This document shows, piece by piece, positions 1 through 10,771 of a stretch of 64,000 bases of DNA (positions within the stretch are counted from its first letter, which is position 1; every line of letters starts with the position of its first letter). The notes beneath the pieces are model-generated. The model was not told where the DNA came from. It searched no databases and worked only from the letters and a program-made list of their open reading frames with translations. Position numbers and translations under genes: made by a program. The stretch comes from Paracoccus mutanolyticus (GTDB lineage: Bacteria; Pseudomonadota; Alphaproteobacteria; Rhodobacterales; Rhodobacteraceae), in NCBI RefSeq assembly GCF_003285265.1, contig NZ_CP030239.1, forward strand, positions 868,001-932,000, read 5' to 3'.

Positions 1-905
<905 letters not shown>

Positions 906-966
906 AAGGGTTTCCTCCACGGGTAGGACAGGCTTCCGCCTGAAAATAGGGATTCCGGCGCCGGGT

Positions 967-2238
967 TCAATGCGTATAGAGCAGCGCGCGAAAGTCGTCG
1001 ATGGTTCGCAGCGGCCGGGCGGCGATGCGGGGATGGGATTTCAGCAGCGGGGCCGCGACCAGATCGCCCCCCCGCCACACCGCGGGCGTGGCCGCGGCCT
1101 CGTCCCGGCCCAGCCGGGATTGGCGCCAGTTCAGCGCGGGCAGCGGCCCATGGCCCAGGGCCGACACGGTCTCGTCGGGTTCAAGGCCGGTCAGCGCCCA
1201 GCGGCCATCCCAGCGCGCGCCGCCCGCCTCATCGGCCATGGCCGGCGCGGCGCGGGCGGCGGCGGCGGGTTCGCGGAACAGGCGGAGCCGGTCGGTCAGG
1301 GGTTCGGCGATGGCACCGTCCAGCGTGGTGCGTGCCCCGGTGTTCAGCGCCGCCAGCGCATGCAGCAGCGCCTCGCGCCGAGGCGGATAGTCCGAGCCGT
1401 TGACGAAGCGCAGCCCCGCCACCAGCAGCCGCCGGCGGATCTCCAGCGGCGCGCGGCGGAATGGGGTCAGCGGCAGCGCCAGCGTGCCCTGCGCCGCCTG
1501 GGCCCCGTGCGCGACCTGGGCGGCAAAGATCTGCAGCGCGTCCCGCGCCATGGCCAGGTTTTCGGCCGATTGCGACAGCCGGGCGGCAGGCAGGTCCAGG
1601 GCGGCCAGCGCCTGGCGGATGCGCACCCGGTCGTAATCGGCATTGTCGTTCGAAGGGTCGTCCACCCAGCCGATGCCCCGCGCGACCAGCCAGTCGCGCA
1701 GCTCGGCCCGGGTGACGCCCAGCATGGGCCGCAGCCACAGCATCCCGAAGGCGGGGCGCACCGGCGCCATGCCGGCCAGCCCGTCCACGCCCGAACCACG
1801 CCCCAGCCGCATCAGCAGCGTTTCGGCCTGGTCGTCCAGCGTGTGGCCCAGCAGGACGGCGGACAGGCCGTTGCGCTGCGCCCAGCCTGCCAGCAGTCGC
1901 AAGCGGGCATCGCGGGCCGCGGCCATCAGGTTCCCGGCCTCGGTGTCGCGGCGCCACAGCAGCGTCGCGTGCGAGATGCCCAGCGACTGCGCCGCGCGAT
2001 GCGCCTCGCGCGCCTCGGCCGCGTCGCGCGCGCCCGAGGCGACGGTGGCCGCCAGCAGCCGGCGGCCGCGCGCCCAGTCCCGCGCCCGATGCATCAGCGC
2101 GACCGAATCGCCGCCCCCCGACAGGGCGATGCCCAGCCTGGGCATGTCGCCGGCCAGCCGATCCAACGCCGCGTGAACGCGGCGGGTCACGCCATCGGGG
2201 ATGGGTGATTCGTCCAGCGACAGGGCCTCAGTGGCCAT
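967..2238 (-). CDS. tilS: tRNA(Ile)-lysidine synthase TilS
   Basis: ATP-dependent ligase that attaches lysine to C34 of the CAU-anticodon tRNA-Ile so that it reads AUA. The 423-aa product carries the PP-loop SGGGDS near residue 40 and the family motif VDDPSNDN near residue 195. The C-terminal part is short and weakly conserved, as usual in alphaproteobacterial TilS. The ATG at 2238 overlaps the last codons of cpoB by 11 nt, which points to translational coupling. ftsH follows 62 nt downstream. Length and motifs are normal. Confidence 0.93.
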   Translation of the reverse strand: MATEALSLDESPIPDGVTRRVHAALDRLAGDMPRLGIALSGGGDSVALMHRARDWARGRRLLAATVASGARDAAEAREAHRAAQSLGISHATLLWRRDTEAGNLMAAARDARLRLLAGWAQRNGLSAVLLGHTLDDQAETLLMRLGRGSGVDGLAGMAPVRPAFGMLWLRPMLGVTRAELRDWLVARGIGWVDDPSNDNADYDRVRIRQALAALDLPAARLSQSAENLAMARDALQIFAAQVAHGAQAAQGTLALPLTPFRRAPLEIRRRLLVAGLRFVNGSDYPPRREALLHALAALNTGARTTLDGAIAEPLTDRLRLFREPAAAARAAPAMADEAGGARWDGRWALTGLEPDETVSALGHGPLPALNWRQSRLGRDEAAATPAVWRGGDLVAAPLLKSHPRIAARPLRTIDDFRALLYTH

Positions 2239-3151
2239 CGACCATGTCCGCCGCAGCCTCGGGGTCGATCGAGGGGTCCATCGGCTCGCCCCCGGTGACG
2301 GTCTCGCATTGGGCGGCGCTCATGCGCTTTTCCGCCTCGGCCGCCTGCGGGCTGTCGGTAAAGCGTGCCAGGATTTCCTGAAGATAGAAGCAGCCCTCGG
2401 CGGGGCCCGCCTTGGCCTGCATCACCCGCGACAGGCCCAGCAGCGCGTCGGGCGCCTGCGGCCCGTTCGGGTTCGTGGCAAAGCTTTCCAGCCAGGCGAT
2501 GCCCGCGCCGTCCAGGTCGCCCGCCGAATCCAGCGCCGCCCCCCGCAGGAACAGCGCCTCGGCGGTCAGCGGACCGCCCGCATGGGTTTCGGCGACGGCG
2601 GCAAAGAGGTCCGCAGCACGACGAAAGTCACCTTGACCGAGCACCTCCCGGGCCCGGTCGAAGTCGGCCTTTTCCGCGGCGGTCGCGGCCCCGGCCGAGG
2701 GGGTTTTCGCGGGGCCAGCGCGCCCCGCTGGTCCGAGGGACGGCAGCGCCGCGCCGCCGCCCTGGTCGCCCAGCGTCGGCGTGGTCAGGCTGCCCAGGTC
2801 GCAGCCCTCCTCCATCTCGCACAGGCGGAACTCGATGTCGCCAATGCGCGACGTGCCGTCCTTGACCACGCGGTCGATGCGGTTCTGCAACTGCTCGGTC
2901 TGGCCGGTCAGCTGCGCCAGCCGCGCCTCCATCGCGTTCATGCGGTCGATGGCGCTGTCGCCGCCCGCCGCCGCAAAGCCCGCCGGGCCCGAGGCGACCA
3001 GCTGCGCCCGCAGGCCCTGCAGGTCGGCCGAAAGCTGGTTCAGCTCGGCACGGATGTCGGCCAGGGTCTGGGCGTCCTGCGCCGCGACCGGCAGCGCCGC
3101 CAGGGCCAGACCCGCCGCCAGGGCCAGGCCCCTGATACCGGGCAGGCGCAT
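2228..3151 (-). CDS. cpoB: Cell division coordinator CpoB (YbgF), Tol-Pal system
   Basis: Periplasmic partner of the Tol-Pal machine that couples outer-membrane constriction to septal peptidoglycan synthesis. From the ATG at 3151 the 307-aa product starts with a signal peptide ending near VAAQ, then a coiled-coil stretch (about residues 30-95, rich in L/Q/R heptads), a linker, and a C-terminal TPR region (about 170-290) with repeats such as FRRAADLF and EALFLRGAAL. It follows pal with the start codon next to the pal stop, and tilS overlaps its end. The longer upstream frame reading through pal is not real. Confidence 0.88.
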   Translation of the reverse strand: MRLPGIRGLALAAGLALAALPVAAQDAQTLADIRAELNQLSADLQGLRAQLVASGPAGFAAAGGDSAIDRMNAMEARLAQLTGQTEQLQNRIDRVVKDGTSRIGDIEFRLCEMEEGCDLGSLTTPTLGDQGGGAALPSLGPAGRAGPAKTPSAGAATAAEKADFDRAREVLGQGDFRRAADLFAAVAETHAGGPLTAEALFLRGAALDSAGDLDGAGIAWLESFATNPNGPQAPDALLGLSRVMQAKAGPAEGCFYLQEILARFTDSPQAAEAEKRMSAAQCETVTGGEPMDPSIDPEAAADMVDGH

Positions 3152-3650
3152 CACATGCCCGCCCCCGGGCTGACCGCCGTCACCGCGCGGCGGTTCTTGG
3201 AATAGCATTCCTCGGTCGAGCAGATCGCCAGCGGGCGTTCCTTGCCATAGCTGACCGTGCGCAGCCGGCCCGCCGCCACCCCTTGCGAGATCAGGTATTC
3301 CTGCACCGAGCTGGCGCGGCGCGCGCCAAGCGCGAGGTTGTATTCGCGCGTGCCCTGTTCGTCGGCATGCCCTTCGATCACGGCGGCAAAGCCCGCGTTC
3401 TGGTTCAGCCAGCCGGCCTGGTTGGCCAGGATCGTGCGCGCCTCGGGCGTCAGGGTGGACTGGTCCACGGGGAACAGCACCGTGTCGCCCACGCTGGTCT
3501 TGAAATACTCGGCCGAGCCGGGCAGCACCGCGCTGCCCACGCCCCCGCCCGCCCCGGCATAGGGGTCGTTCACCAACGCCCCCTGCTGGGCCGGCCGCGA
3601 GCAGGCCCCATGCCCAGGACCGCACCGATCGCGGCAATTTTCCTCGCTTA
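3151..3650 (-). pseudogene. pal: Peptidoglycan-associated lipoprotein Pal, 5' end disrupted
   Basis: Outer-membrane lipoprotein that binds peptidoglycan through an OmpA-like domain. The mature part is intact: CSRPAQQGALVNDPYAG, then the OmpA_C region with the peptidoglycan-binding segment around GHADEQGTREYNLALGARRA. The beginning is broken. One frame (about 3650-3610) encodes an Arg-Lys-Ile-Ala-Ala-Ile-Gly-Ala-Val-Leu-Gly-Met-Gly signal stretch without a start codon, and the mature Cys is in another frame, so the lipobox residues before Cys are missing. The open frame that enters from tolB (start 3717) is an artefact. An indel of about 8 nt near 3605-3612 plus a lost ATG would explain it; sequence error is likely because pal is normally needed for a sound envelope. 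Confidence 0.8.
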
Positions 3651-3673
3651 GAAGCTGTCCATAGGCCCGCGGA

Positions 3674-5002
3674 TTACGGCAGCAAAGGGCCCCAGTCGGG
3701 GTCCGAGGCCGCGCCATTCACCTTGACGGGTCGCATGTTGCGCCCGGTGATGTCCACCGAATGCAGGCGCGGCTCGCCATTGCCGCCGGGCGTGACCCGG
3801 GTGAACATCACGACGCGCCCATTGGGGGCCCAAGTCGGCCCTTCGTCAAGGAACGATTCTGTCAGCATTTTTTCTTCCGACCCATCGGTGCGCATGACGC
3901 CGATGTGGAACTTGGCGCCGACCTGCCGGGTAAAGGCGATCATGTCGCCGCGCGGCGACCAGACCGGGGTGCCATAGCGCCCCTCGCCAAAGCTGATGCG
4001 GCGGGGCTCGCCCCCGTTCGCGCCCATGATGTAAAGCTGCGGCGTACCCGAACGGTCGCTTTCGAAGACGATCTGCGACCCGTCCGGGCTGTAGCTGGGC
4101 GAGGTCTCGATCGACGGCGCATTGGTCAGGGGCCGCTGCGCGCCCGAGGCCGCGTCCATCTGATAGATGTCTGTATTGCCGTTCTTTTCCAGCGAATAGA
4201 CGATCCAGCGGCCGTCGGGCGAGAAGCGGGGCGAAAAGCTCATGGTGCCCTGCTGGGCCGCCGACAGGGCACGCGACGACAGGGTGTTCACGTCCAGCAC
4301 CATGGCCTGGGGGAAACCCGTGGCATAGCTGGTGTAAAGGATCTTGGACCCGTCGGGCGAAAAGCGCGGCTTCAGCACCAGCGCGGAATCGTCGGTCAGG
4401 TATTTCACGTTCGCGCCGTCGTAATCCATGATCCCGATGCGCTTGAGCCGGTTGTCCTTGGGCCCGCGTTCCTGGACGAAGGCCACGCGGCTGTCGAAAT
4501 AGGGCCCCTCGCCCGTCAGCCGGGCATAGACCTGGTCGGCCGCCTTGTGCGCCGCGCGCCGCCAGTTCCCTGTCGAGGCGTCGAACTGCATCCCGTCGCC
4601 CAGCGACTGGCCCGCGAAGACGTCGAACAGGCGGAACTTGACGACGACCTTGCCGCCCTCGACGCGGACGGCGCCGGTGATCAGCGCCTGGGCATTGATC
4701 GCCTTCCAGTCGTCGTAGCTGACGGGGGCGTCGAAGCTTTCGGGCCGGGCGATATGGGCGCTGGCCGGGATTTCGCGAAACAGCCCCGTGCCGGTCAGGT
4801 CGGCGGCGATCAGGCTTTGCACCTGGTTCAGATAGTCGCCGGCGCCGCCCTCGTCATGAAAGCGGGCGATGGCGAAGGGCATGGGCTCGACCACACCGTC
4901 GGTGATCTCGATCCGCAGGGGGCCGTCCTGCGCCACGACCGGCGCGGCAATGCCCAGGGCCGCAAGAGCCATGGCGGAGGTCATCAGAAATTTACGCAAC
5001 AT
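3674..5002 (-). CDS. tolB: Tol-Pal system beta-propeller protein TolB
   Basis: Periplasmic beta-propeller protein that links TolA to Pal. From the ATG at 5002 the 442-aa product has a signal peptide (cleavage after APVVAQ), an N-terminal alpha/beta domain (about 25-160), and a six-bladed propeller with repeats of the type [23 protein letters not shown] and [14 protein letters not shown]. Length fits the family. The frame stays open upstream into tolA, which would give a giant TolA-TolB ORF (to 6589), but the tolA stop at 5062 lies in a different frame. tolB is a separate gene starting 59 nt after tolA. Confidence 0.95.
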   Translation of the reverse strand: MLRKFLMTSAMALAALGIAAPVVAQDGPLRIEITDGVVEPMPFAIARFHDEGGAGDYLNQVQSLIAADLTGTGLFREIPASAHIARPESFDAPVSYDDWKAINAQALITGAVRVEGGKVVVKFRLFDVFAGQSLGDGMQFDASTGNWRRAAHKAADQVYARLTGEGPYFDSRVAFVQERGPKDNRLKRIGIMDYDGANVKYLTDDSALVLKPRFSPDGSKILYTSYATGFPQAMVLDVNTLSSRALSAAQQGTMSFSPRFSPDGRWIVYSLEKNGNTDIYQMDAASGAQRPLTNAPSIETSPSYSPDGSQIVFESDRSGTPQLYIMGANGGEPRRISFGEGRYGTPVWSPRGDMIAFTRQVGAKFHIGVMRTDGSEEKMLTESFLDEGPTWAPNGRVVMFTRVTPGGNGEPRLHSVDITGRNMRPVKVNGAASDPDWGPLLP

Positions 5003-5061
5003 GAATCGCCTCTGGAGGTCTGGTTGCAGGATACCGGCGGGAACGGGGGGATGCCATGGCC

Positions 5062-6589
5062 CTAGTTGATCCGCGCCCCCCCGCCCGGATTGAAGTCGAT
5101 GATGGTTGTTTTCCAGCGGTTGTATTTCTCGGCCGGCAGCTTGTAGCCGTCCTTCTGGCAGCGCAGGATGGCGCGCCGCGCCGCCTCGTAGGCCTGCTTG
5201 GCGGCGGCGTCCGAGCCGCCCTCGTGCCCGATCATGCGCAGCGAGGAGGATTCCACCCGCCCGTCCGGCGTCATGTCGAACTGGACCGACACCTTGGTCC
5301 GCGACGCCTCGCTGGACAGCGAGCCGATGTTCCAGCAGGCCTCGACCGCGATGCGGAAGCCGTCCTTTTCGCCCTGGCTCAGCGGCGGGCCGCTGGCGGC
5401 AGCCCCGCCCCCGCCGGTTCCGGCCGCGCCTTCCTGCCTTTTCTTTTCGGCAGCGGCGGCGGCCTTCTTCTCGGCGGCTTCTGCGGCCTTGCGCTCGGCC
5501 TCGGCACGCTCTCTGGCCTTGGCGGCAGCGGCGGCCTCGGCGGCCTTCTTCTCGGCCGCGGCCTTTTCGGCCTTTTCGGCGGCGGCACGCTTCTCGGCAG
5601 CCGCCTTCTTCTCGGCGGCGGCTTTTTCGGCGGCGGCCTTTTCCGCAGCCGCGCGCTTCTCGGCGGCGGCTTTTTCGGCGGCCGCTTTCTCGGCCCTTTC
5701 CGCCTGGGCGCGGCGCTCGGCCGCCGCGCGGCGTTCCGCGGTACGCTCCTCGGCCGCGCGCTCCTCGGCGGCGGCGGCTTCGGCCTTCTCGGCGGCGGCC
5801 TGGCGACGGGCGCGCTCTGCCGCGGCCTCGGCCAGCGGCGGCCTCGGCCTCTTCGCGACGGGCAGCCTCGCGCGGCATCGGCCGCGCGGTCCTGCCGTGC
5901 GCCTGGCCTCGGCCTCGCGCCGCTCGGCGGCAGCTTCGGCGGCAGCGGCTTCCTCGGCCTCGCGGGCCAGCACCGCCTCGCGCCGCTGGGCAGCCAGGGC
6001 GGCCTCGCGCCGGGCCTGGGCGGCCTGCGCGACCGCTTCGGGCCGGCCCCGGGGCCGTGCGGATTCGACCGGCGCCTGCGCCGAGCGCTGCGGCACCGGA
6101 GCGGGGGATTGCGGCTGGGCCGCCTCGCGCGCCGGTTCGGGACGCGACGCGGGGGCCGGCGGCGCCGCCCCGTCGTCCGAGGCAGGCTGGCGCGGCTGCG
6201 GCGCCAGGGTCGCCACCGCGACGGGCCAGCCTGATCCTGGAAAGCGGAGGGACGGGGCCCGATTCCGGGCGTGCCGCAGGCCGGGCCGTTCCGCCGCCGC
6301 CGCATCCGGCGCGGGGGGGCCGTGCCTCGGGCGCGCCGGCGCTGTCCTCGTCGGCGGGCGCGCGCGGCTGGGCCGGGGTGGTCGCGGCGGCCTCGGACAG
6401 GGGCGCCTTCCCCTCGGCCGCGGCGGCAAGCGCCTGAAACTCTGCCTCGGACATGGTCGAGACCTCGGCCATGCGCACGGCCTCCAGCGGCTGGGGCCGG
6501 AACAGGGCGCCGCCCAGAACGGCAAAGCCCAGGATGCCGGCATGGGCCGCTCCCGAAACCCACCAGCCGATGCGGTCGGCGCGGTCCAT
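5062..6589 (-). pseudogene. tolA: Tol-Pal system protein TolA, several frameshifts
   Basis: Inner-membrane energy transducer of Tol-Pal. The N-terminus (start 6589) is normal: [10 protein letters not shown] followed by one membrane helix. The middle is a long Ala/Lys/Glu helical region built of repeats such as [16 protein letters not shown] (5540-5700). The C-terminal TolA domain ends [14 protein letters not shown]. These parts are not in one frame. The N-terminal frame is lost near 6290, further shifts fit the proline-rich segment at 6215-6290, and a compensated pair lies near 5835-5890, where the family-like [16 protein letters not shown] appears in another frame. Repetitive GC-rich DNA makes assembly error plausible; a real loss would cripple Tol-Pal. 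Confidence 0.82.
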
Positions 6590-6591
6590 CG

Positions 6592-7056
6592 CTAGCCTTC
6601 CACGCCCGCGTCCATGCGCGGTCCGCCGGTGTCGGTGACCAGCACGATGTTGTTGAAGCCGGCGGCGTTCAGCGCGCCCATCACCTGCATGATCCGCGCA
6701 TAGGGAATCGAGCCATCCGCCCGCAGATAGATCTTGTCGCTCTGGCGTTCCTCGGCCACGGCGCGCAGCCGGGTGATCAGCTCCTCCTCGGGGACCTCGG
6801 TGTTCATCACCATGATCGGCCCCTCGGGCGTGACGGACACGGCCAGCGGTTCCTCGGGCTCGGCCGGGACGGATTGCGCGGCGGTCTTGGGCAGTTCCAG
6901 CGGCACGCCCACGGTCAGAAGCGGCGCCGCGACCATGAAGATGATCAGCAGCACCAGCATCACGTCCACAAAGGGCGTGACGTTGATTTCGGCCATCGGC
7001 TGGCTGCGGCTGCGGCCGCGCCCCTTGCGGGCCTTTCTGACGACCCCCGCGCCCAT
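6592..7056 (-). CDS. tolR: Tol-Pal system protein TolR (ExbD/TolR family)
   Basis: Stator-like inner-membrane subunit working with TolQ in the proton-driven Tol motor. 154 aa. The cytoplasmic N-terminus leads to [20 protein letters not shown], which carries the membrane helix and the conserved proton-path Asp, followed by a periplasmic domain with [16 protein letters not shown]. The ATG at 7056 shares one base with the tolQ stop (TGATG), so the two are coupled. The stop at 6592 is 3 nt before the tolA start. Confidence 0.95.
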   Translation of the reverse strand: MGAGVVRKARKGRGRSRSQPMAEINVTPFVDVMLVLLIIFMVAAPLLTVGVPLELPKTAAQSVPAEPEEPLAVSVTPEGPIMVMNTEVPEEELITRLRAVAEERQSDKIYLRADGSIPYARIMQVMGALNAAGFNNIVLVTDTGGPRMDAGVEG

Positions 7057-7751
7057 CACGCGTCGTCCAGCTGGCGCGACAGGATGGTCGAGAATTCGTC
7101 GGCGAAGCTTTCGTAATTGCCGGTCAGCCGGTCGCTGTCGGCGCTGAGCTTGTTGTACAGCACCACCGCCGGGATCGCGGCCAGCAGCCCCAGCGCGGTC
7201 GCGACCAGCGCCTCGGCGATGCCCGGCGCCACCACGGCCAGCGAGGTGTTCTGCGAAATCGCGATCTCCTCGAAGGCGGTCTTGATGCCCCAGACGGTGC
7301 CGAACAGCCCGATGAAGGGCGCGGTCGACCCCACCGTCGCCAGGAACGGCAGTCCCGCAGTCAGCCGGTCGCTCTCGCGATTGATCGCCACGCTCATGGC
7401 GCGGTCGATTCGCGCGGTCGCCCCCGCGATCAGCCCGCCATCGTCGCGGTGGCTGCGGCGCCATTCGTTCATCCCGGCCGCAAAGATCCGCTCGGACGCG
7501 CCCTTGGGATCATCCCCGATGCGGTCGTAAAGATCGTCCAGCGGCTGGCCCGACCAGAAGGCGCGGTCGAACTTGTCGGCCTCGCGTCGCGCGGCGTTAA
7601 AGATGATGATCTTGCGGATGATGATCGCCCAGGCCCAGACCGAGGCCAGGACCAGGATCACCATCACGATCTGGACCGTCAGCGAGGCGCGCGCGAACAG
7701 CGCGATCAGCGAGAAATCGACCGGCGTCCCGGCTCCGGCGAGTTGTTCCAT
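7056..7751 (-). CDS. tolQ: Tol-Pal system protein TolQ (MotA/TolQ/ExbB family)
   Basis: Proton-channel subunit of the Tol motor. 231 aa from the ATG at 7751; a TTG directly before it (7754) would add one residue. Three membrane helices are visible: [19 protein letters not shown] near residue 24, and two in the C-terminal half. The C-terminal half contains the family signature [17 protein letters not shown]. The C-terminus ends in a short cytoplasmic tail. It is the second gene of the operon after ybgC, 87 nt downstream. Confidence 0.95.
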   Translation of the reverse strand: MEQLAGAGTPVDFSLIALFARASLTVQIVMVILVLASVWAWAIIIRKIIIFNAARREADKFDRAFWSGQPLDDLYDRIGDDPKGASERIFAAGMNEWRRSHRDDGGLIAGATARIDRAMSVAINRESDRLTAGLPFLATVGSTAPFIGLFGTVWGIKTAFEEIAISQNTSLAVVAPGIAEALVATALGLLAAIPAVVLYNKLSADSDRLTGNYESFADEFSTILSRQLDDA

Positions 7752-7838
7752 CAATCAAGGCCTGTGCTATGGCCGCTGGCTGCGGCTTCTGGCCTGCCGC
7801 TTAGCAGACGCGGCGGGGATGACAAAGCCTTGCGCGTC

Positions 7839-8228
7839 TCAATTCTGCGTCAGCCGCTCGGCAACCGGGCGCGGCATCCGCACCGGCCGGCCCGCCTGGT
7901 TGATGCAGACCAGCGTGACCACGGCGGAAAACAGCACCGTGCCGTCGCGCACCACCTTCTGGCACAGCGCAATGCGGGCCGAGCCCATCTCGACCACCCG
8001 CGACTGCACGACCAGCGCGTCGTCGAAGCGTGCGGGCGACAGGTAATCCGCCTCGATCCGGCGCACGACAAAGACCAGGCCCTGGTCCTTCATCGCGACC
8101 TGGTCGACGCCGCGGTCGCGCAGCCACTCGCTGCGGCCGCGTTCGATGAACTTCAGGTAGTTGGCATAATAGACGATGCCGGCAAGATCGGTGTCCTCGT
8201 AATAGACGCGGAGGGGGAACTGGTGCAT
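7839..8228 (-). CDS. ybgC: Tol-Pal-associated acyl-CoA thioesterase YbgC
   Basis: Hot-dog-fold thioesterase that opens most proteobacterial tol-pal operons and acts on acyl-CoA, probably linked to phospholipid metabolism. 129 aa. The 4HBT signature RVYYEDTDLAGIVYYANYL holds the catalytic Asp and the Tyr pair. I chose the ATG at 8228 because GGAGACAG lies just before it and MHQFPLRVYYEDTD is a normal family N-terminus; longer upstream starts would run through the intergenic repeat element. Confidence 0.93.
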   Translation of the reverse strand: MHQFPLRVYYEDTDLAGIVYYANYLKFIERGRSEWLRDRGVDQVAMKDQGLVFVVRRIEADYLSPARFDDALVVQSRVVEMGSARIALCQKVVRDGTVLFSAVVTLVCINQAGRPVRMPRPVAERLTQN

Positions 8229-8250
8229 GGGCTGTCTCCTGACTGATCCG

Positions 8251-8320
8251 TCGCGGGGGTTTTCCACCCCCGTCGTCGTACCGACGACTCCCCCGGAGGA
8301 TATTTGGACACGAAAGAATG
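8251..8320 (+). repeat. Modular intergenic element, copy A
   Basis: Three parts in order. A hairpin with arms CGGGGG (8254-8259) and CCCCCG (8267-8272). A perfect mini-hairpin GTCGTCG / TAC / CGACGAC (8272-8288). The conserved box TCCCCCGGAGGATATTTGG continuing ACACGAAAGAATG (8289-8320). It lies between a hypothetical gene and ybgC, in antisense orientation to both. The box is nearly identical to copy F at 21183. Confidence 0.75.
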
Positions 8321-8396
8321 CTTCAGGTCGCGTGCAGCCGCGCGGCAAGGCGCAGGGCGTGCGAGGGATCGCGGGCGGCGGCAGGCATGACCGGAT

Positions 8397-8900
8397 CTAG
8401 GCCGCCCGGATCAGCCGCGCCAGCGCCGGAGACGGAGTGACCTCGCACGCAAAGGTCAGCAGGGCGCGCATTGCCAGCGCCTCGGCCAGTTGCGCCGGAT
8501 GGGCATCGGCCAGACCGCCCCCCATGTTGACCAGCGTGATGCAGGCGCGGATGCCGCCATCGGGATCAAAGCGAAAGATCCGGTACTGATCTGCCTTCCC
8601 GGCCCTCAGCCGCGCCGCAAGCCCCGCCTGGCCGGTCAGCCGCTCCAGGTCGGGGATGGCGTCCAACTCGTCCCAGTCGCGCAGAAAGAACGTCATCATG
8701 TTCGCCCCCATCTCGGGGTCGGTCTCGGCCATGGGGATCCCGGCATGGCCAAGGGCGGCAAGGGTCACGCGGCGAAAGATGTCCAGCGTCTCGTCCGACA
8801 GGCCGAAGATCACCGGCGCGACCGGCCGCCCCCATCGGGCGCACAGATAATTCCCGTCGCGGGTGAACAGCGCGACGATCTCGTCAGGCCCCAATGGCAA
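8397..8900 (-). CDS. Conserved hypothetical protein
   Basis: Soluble protein of about 167 aa; I do not recognise its family. It has no signal peptide or membrane segment, and contains DGNYLCARWGRPVAPVIFGL, MGANMMTFFLRDWDEL and ACITLVNMGGGLADAHPAQL, which look like ordered alpha/beta sequence. I chose the TTG at 8900 because GGAG sits 7 nt before it. That Shine-Dalgarno lies in the tail of repeat copy B, and the longer frame (to 8954) would translate the repeat itself. A second TTG at 8894 is possible. A lone gene flanked by repeat copies A and B. Confidence 0.7.
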   Translation of the reverse strand: MPLGPDEIVALFTRDGNYLCARWGRPVAPVIFGLSDETLDIFRRVTLAALGHAGIPMAETDPEMGANMMTFFLRDWDELDAIPDLERLTGQAGLAARLRAGKADQYRIFRFDPDGGIRACITLVNMGGGLADAHPAQLAEALAMRALLTFACEVTPSPALARLIRAA

Positions 8901-8903
8901 GCG

Positions 8904-8975
8904 CTTTCTCCGTTTTGCAAATACCCTCGGGGGTGAACTGCGGCGAAGCCGCAAGAGGGGGCAGACGGCCCCCTC
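8904..8975 (-). repeat. Modular intergenic element, copy B
   Basis: Read on the minus strand: a G/C hairpin (forward positions 8955-8975, arms GAGGGGG and CCCCCTC), a perfect mini-hairpin TGCGGC / TTC / GCCGCA (8939-8953), then the box CCCCCGAGGGTATTTGC continuing AAAACGGAGAAAG (8904-8934). It begins 13 nt after the scoB stop and is in sense orientation. Its tail also supplies the apparent ribosome binding site of the next gene. Confidence 0.75.
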
Positions 8976-8987
8976 CCTTCGCGGGCG

Positions 8988-9617
8988 TCACCCGACGATG
9001 GTCGCCTCGGTCGCCGCGCGCATCTCGTCCTCGCTGACGCCATCGGCCAGTTCGACGATCTTCAATCCACCCTCGACCACGTCCAGAACGCCCAGGTTGG
9101 TCACGATGCGGTTGACCACGCCCTGCCCGGTCAGCGGCAGCGTGCAGGCCTTCAGCACCTTCGACTCGCCGGCCTTGTTGGTGTGGTCCATGACCACCAC
9201 CACCCGACGCACCCCCGCGACCAGGTCCATCGCCCCGCCCATGCCCTTCACGAGCTTGCCGGGGATCATCCAGTTCGCCAGGTCGCCGTTCTCGGCGACC
9301 TCCATCGCGCCCAGGATCGCCATGGCGATCTTGCCGCCGCGGACCATGGCAAAGCTGTCGGCACTGTCGAAATAGGCGGTCTGCGGCAGTTCCGTCACGG
9401 TCTGCTTGCCGGCGTTGATCAGGTCGGGGTCTTCCTCGCCCTCATAGGGGAAGGGGCCGATCCCCAGCATGCCGTTCTCGGACTGCAGCGTCACCTCGAC
9501 GCCCTCGGGGATGTAGTTCGCCACCAGCGTCGGGATGCCGATGCCAAGGTTCACGTACCAGCCGTCCTGCAGCTCCTGCGCGGCCCGCGCCGCCATCTGG
9601 TTCCGGTCCCAAGGCAT
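8988..9617 (-). CDS. scoB: Succinyl-CoA:3-ketoacid CoA transferase subunit B
   Basis: Beta subunit of the CoA transferase that moves CoA from succinyl-CoA to acetoacetate in ketone-body and PHB breakdown. 209 aa. The catalytic glutamate lies in the conserved [14 protein letters not shown] segment (about residues 44-57). Glycine-rich [11 protein letters not shown] and the substrate-site stretch [17 protein letters not shown] are typical. The start at 9617 overlaps the scoA stop by one base. Intact and of normal length. Confidence 0.93.
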   Translation of the reverse strand: MPWDRNQMAARAAQELQDGWYVNLGIGIPTLVANYIPEGVEVTLQSENGMLGIGPFPYEGEEDPDLINAGKQTVTELPQTAYFDSADSFAMVRGGKIAMAILGAMEVAENGDLANWMIPGKLVKGMGGAMDLVAGVRRVVVVMDHTNKAGESKVLKACTLPLTGQGVVNRIVTNLGVLDVVEGGLKIVELADGVSEDEMRAATEATIVG

Positions 9618-10345
9618 CAGACGGCCTCCTTCTTGCGGGTCGTGTCGGAGACGCGCGAACGGGTCGTGCGCTGTTCGATGCGCTTTTCGTGGCTGCCCTG
9701 GATCAGGCGGTGGACATAGATGCCCGGCAGGTGGATCGCGTCGGGGTCGAGGCTGCCGGTCGGGACGATCTCCTCGACCTCGCAGACGCAGACGCGGCCG
9801 CATTTCGCCGCCGGCACGTTGAAGTTGCGCGCGGTCTTGCGGAAGATCACGTTGCCGCTCTCGTCGGCCTTCCAGCCCTTGACGATGGCGAGGTCCGCGA
9901 CGATGCCGCGTTCCAGGATATAGGTCTCGCCGTCGAAGTCCTTGTGGTCCTTGCCCTCGGCGATGACGGTGCCGACGCCGGTTTTCGTATAGAAGCCCGG
10001 GATGCCGGCGCCGCCGGCCCGCATCCGCTCGGCCAGCGTGCCCTGCGGGTTGAACTCCAGTTCCAGCTCGCCCGAGAGATACTGGCGCATGAATTCCGCA
10101 TTCTCGCCGACATAGGAGGAGATCATCTTCCTGATCTGGCGGCTGTCCAGCAGCTTGCCCAGCCCAAAGCCGTCCACGCCGCAGTTGTTGCTGGCGATGG
10201 TCAGGTCCTTCGTCCCGGCCTTCAGGATCGCCTCGATCAGCAGCTCCGGGATGCCGCAAAGCCCGAACCCCCCGGCCGCGATCAGCATCCCGTCCTTCAA
10301 CAGGCCGTCCAGAGCGGCGTCCGCGCTCGCATAGACCTTTTTCAT
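9617..10345 (-). CDS. scoA: Succinyl-CoA:3-ketoacid CoA transferase subunit A
   Basis: Alpha subunit partner of scoB. 242 aa. It carries the coenzyme A transferase 1 signature [13 protein letters not shown] (about residues 25-37), then [12 protein letters not shown] and the [15 protein letters not shown] segment. The ATG at 10345 is preceded by GGAGGG; a second ATG two bases upstream is out of frame. Divergent from the DUF488 gene, with a shared 78-nt promoter gap. Confidence 0.93.
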   Translation of the reverse strand: MKKVYASADAALDGLLKDGMLIAAGGFGLCGIPELLIEAILKAGTKDLTIASNNCGVDGFGLGKLLDSRQIRKMISSYVGENAEFMRQYLSGELELEFNPQGTLAERMRAGGAGIPGFYTKTGVGTVIAEGKDHKDFDGETYILERGIVADLAIVKGWKADESGNVIFRKTARNFNVPAAKCGRVCVCEVEEIVPTGSLDPDAIHLPGIYVHRLIQGSHEKRIEQRTTRSRVSDTTRKKEAV

Positions 10346-10423
10346 CCATCCCTCCACGCTTGTCAGGCTTGTTTTGGGCGGTTTCCGAAACCAAGTCAAC
10401 GCGAGGCAGGAAGGGACGGGACG

Positions 10424-10771
10424 ATGCACAGGATCTCGATCCGGCGGGTCTATGAACCGGCCGCCGAAAACGAGGGGCGGACGGTCCTGGTCGACCGACT
10501 ATGGCCGCGCGGCATCAGCCATGCCGAGCTTGGCGATGCGCCCTGGCTGAAGGACATCGCCCCGTCCGAGGACCTGCGCCACTGGTTCGCCCACGACCCC
10601 GCGAAATGGCCCGAGTTCCGCCGCCGCTACACCGCCGAACTGGACGCCAACCCGCAGGCGGTCGCCGAACTGCGCCGGCTGGCCGCACAGGGACCGCTGG
10701 TGCTGCTCTATGCGGCCAGGGACGAACAGCACAACAACGCCGTCGTCCTGCGCGACTACCTGGGTCAATAG
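10424..10771 (+). CDS. DUF488 family protein (YeaO-like)
   Basis: Small soluble protein of 115 aa. It has the DUF488 hallmarks: N-terminal IRRVYEPA, then [16 protein letters not shown] (about residues 21-36), [16 protein letters not shown] and a C-terminal [17 protein letters not shown]. The biochemical role of this family is unknown. Start ATG at 10424 follows an AGGAAGGGACG stretch. Its 3' end overlaps the convergent ggt gene by 7 nt. Confidence 0.85.
   Translation: MHRISIRRVYEPAAENEGRTVLVDRLWPRGISHAELGDAPWLKDIAPSEDLRHWFAHDPAKWPEFRRRYTAELDANPQAVAELRRLAAQGPLVLLYAARDEQHNNAVVLRDYLGQ

Noticed and set aside
5430..5830. Tandem DNA repeats in tolA as a possible mobile or satellite array
   Set aside because: They encode the Ala/Lys/Glu helical domain typical of TolA; explained by protein structure.
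3674..6589. Apparent TolA-TolB fusion of 971 aa
   Set aside because: tolA frameshifts place its start in the tolB frame; the middle of the fusion is wrong-frame Arg/Gly sequence and the true tolA stop is at 5062.
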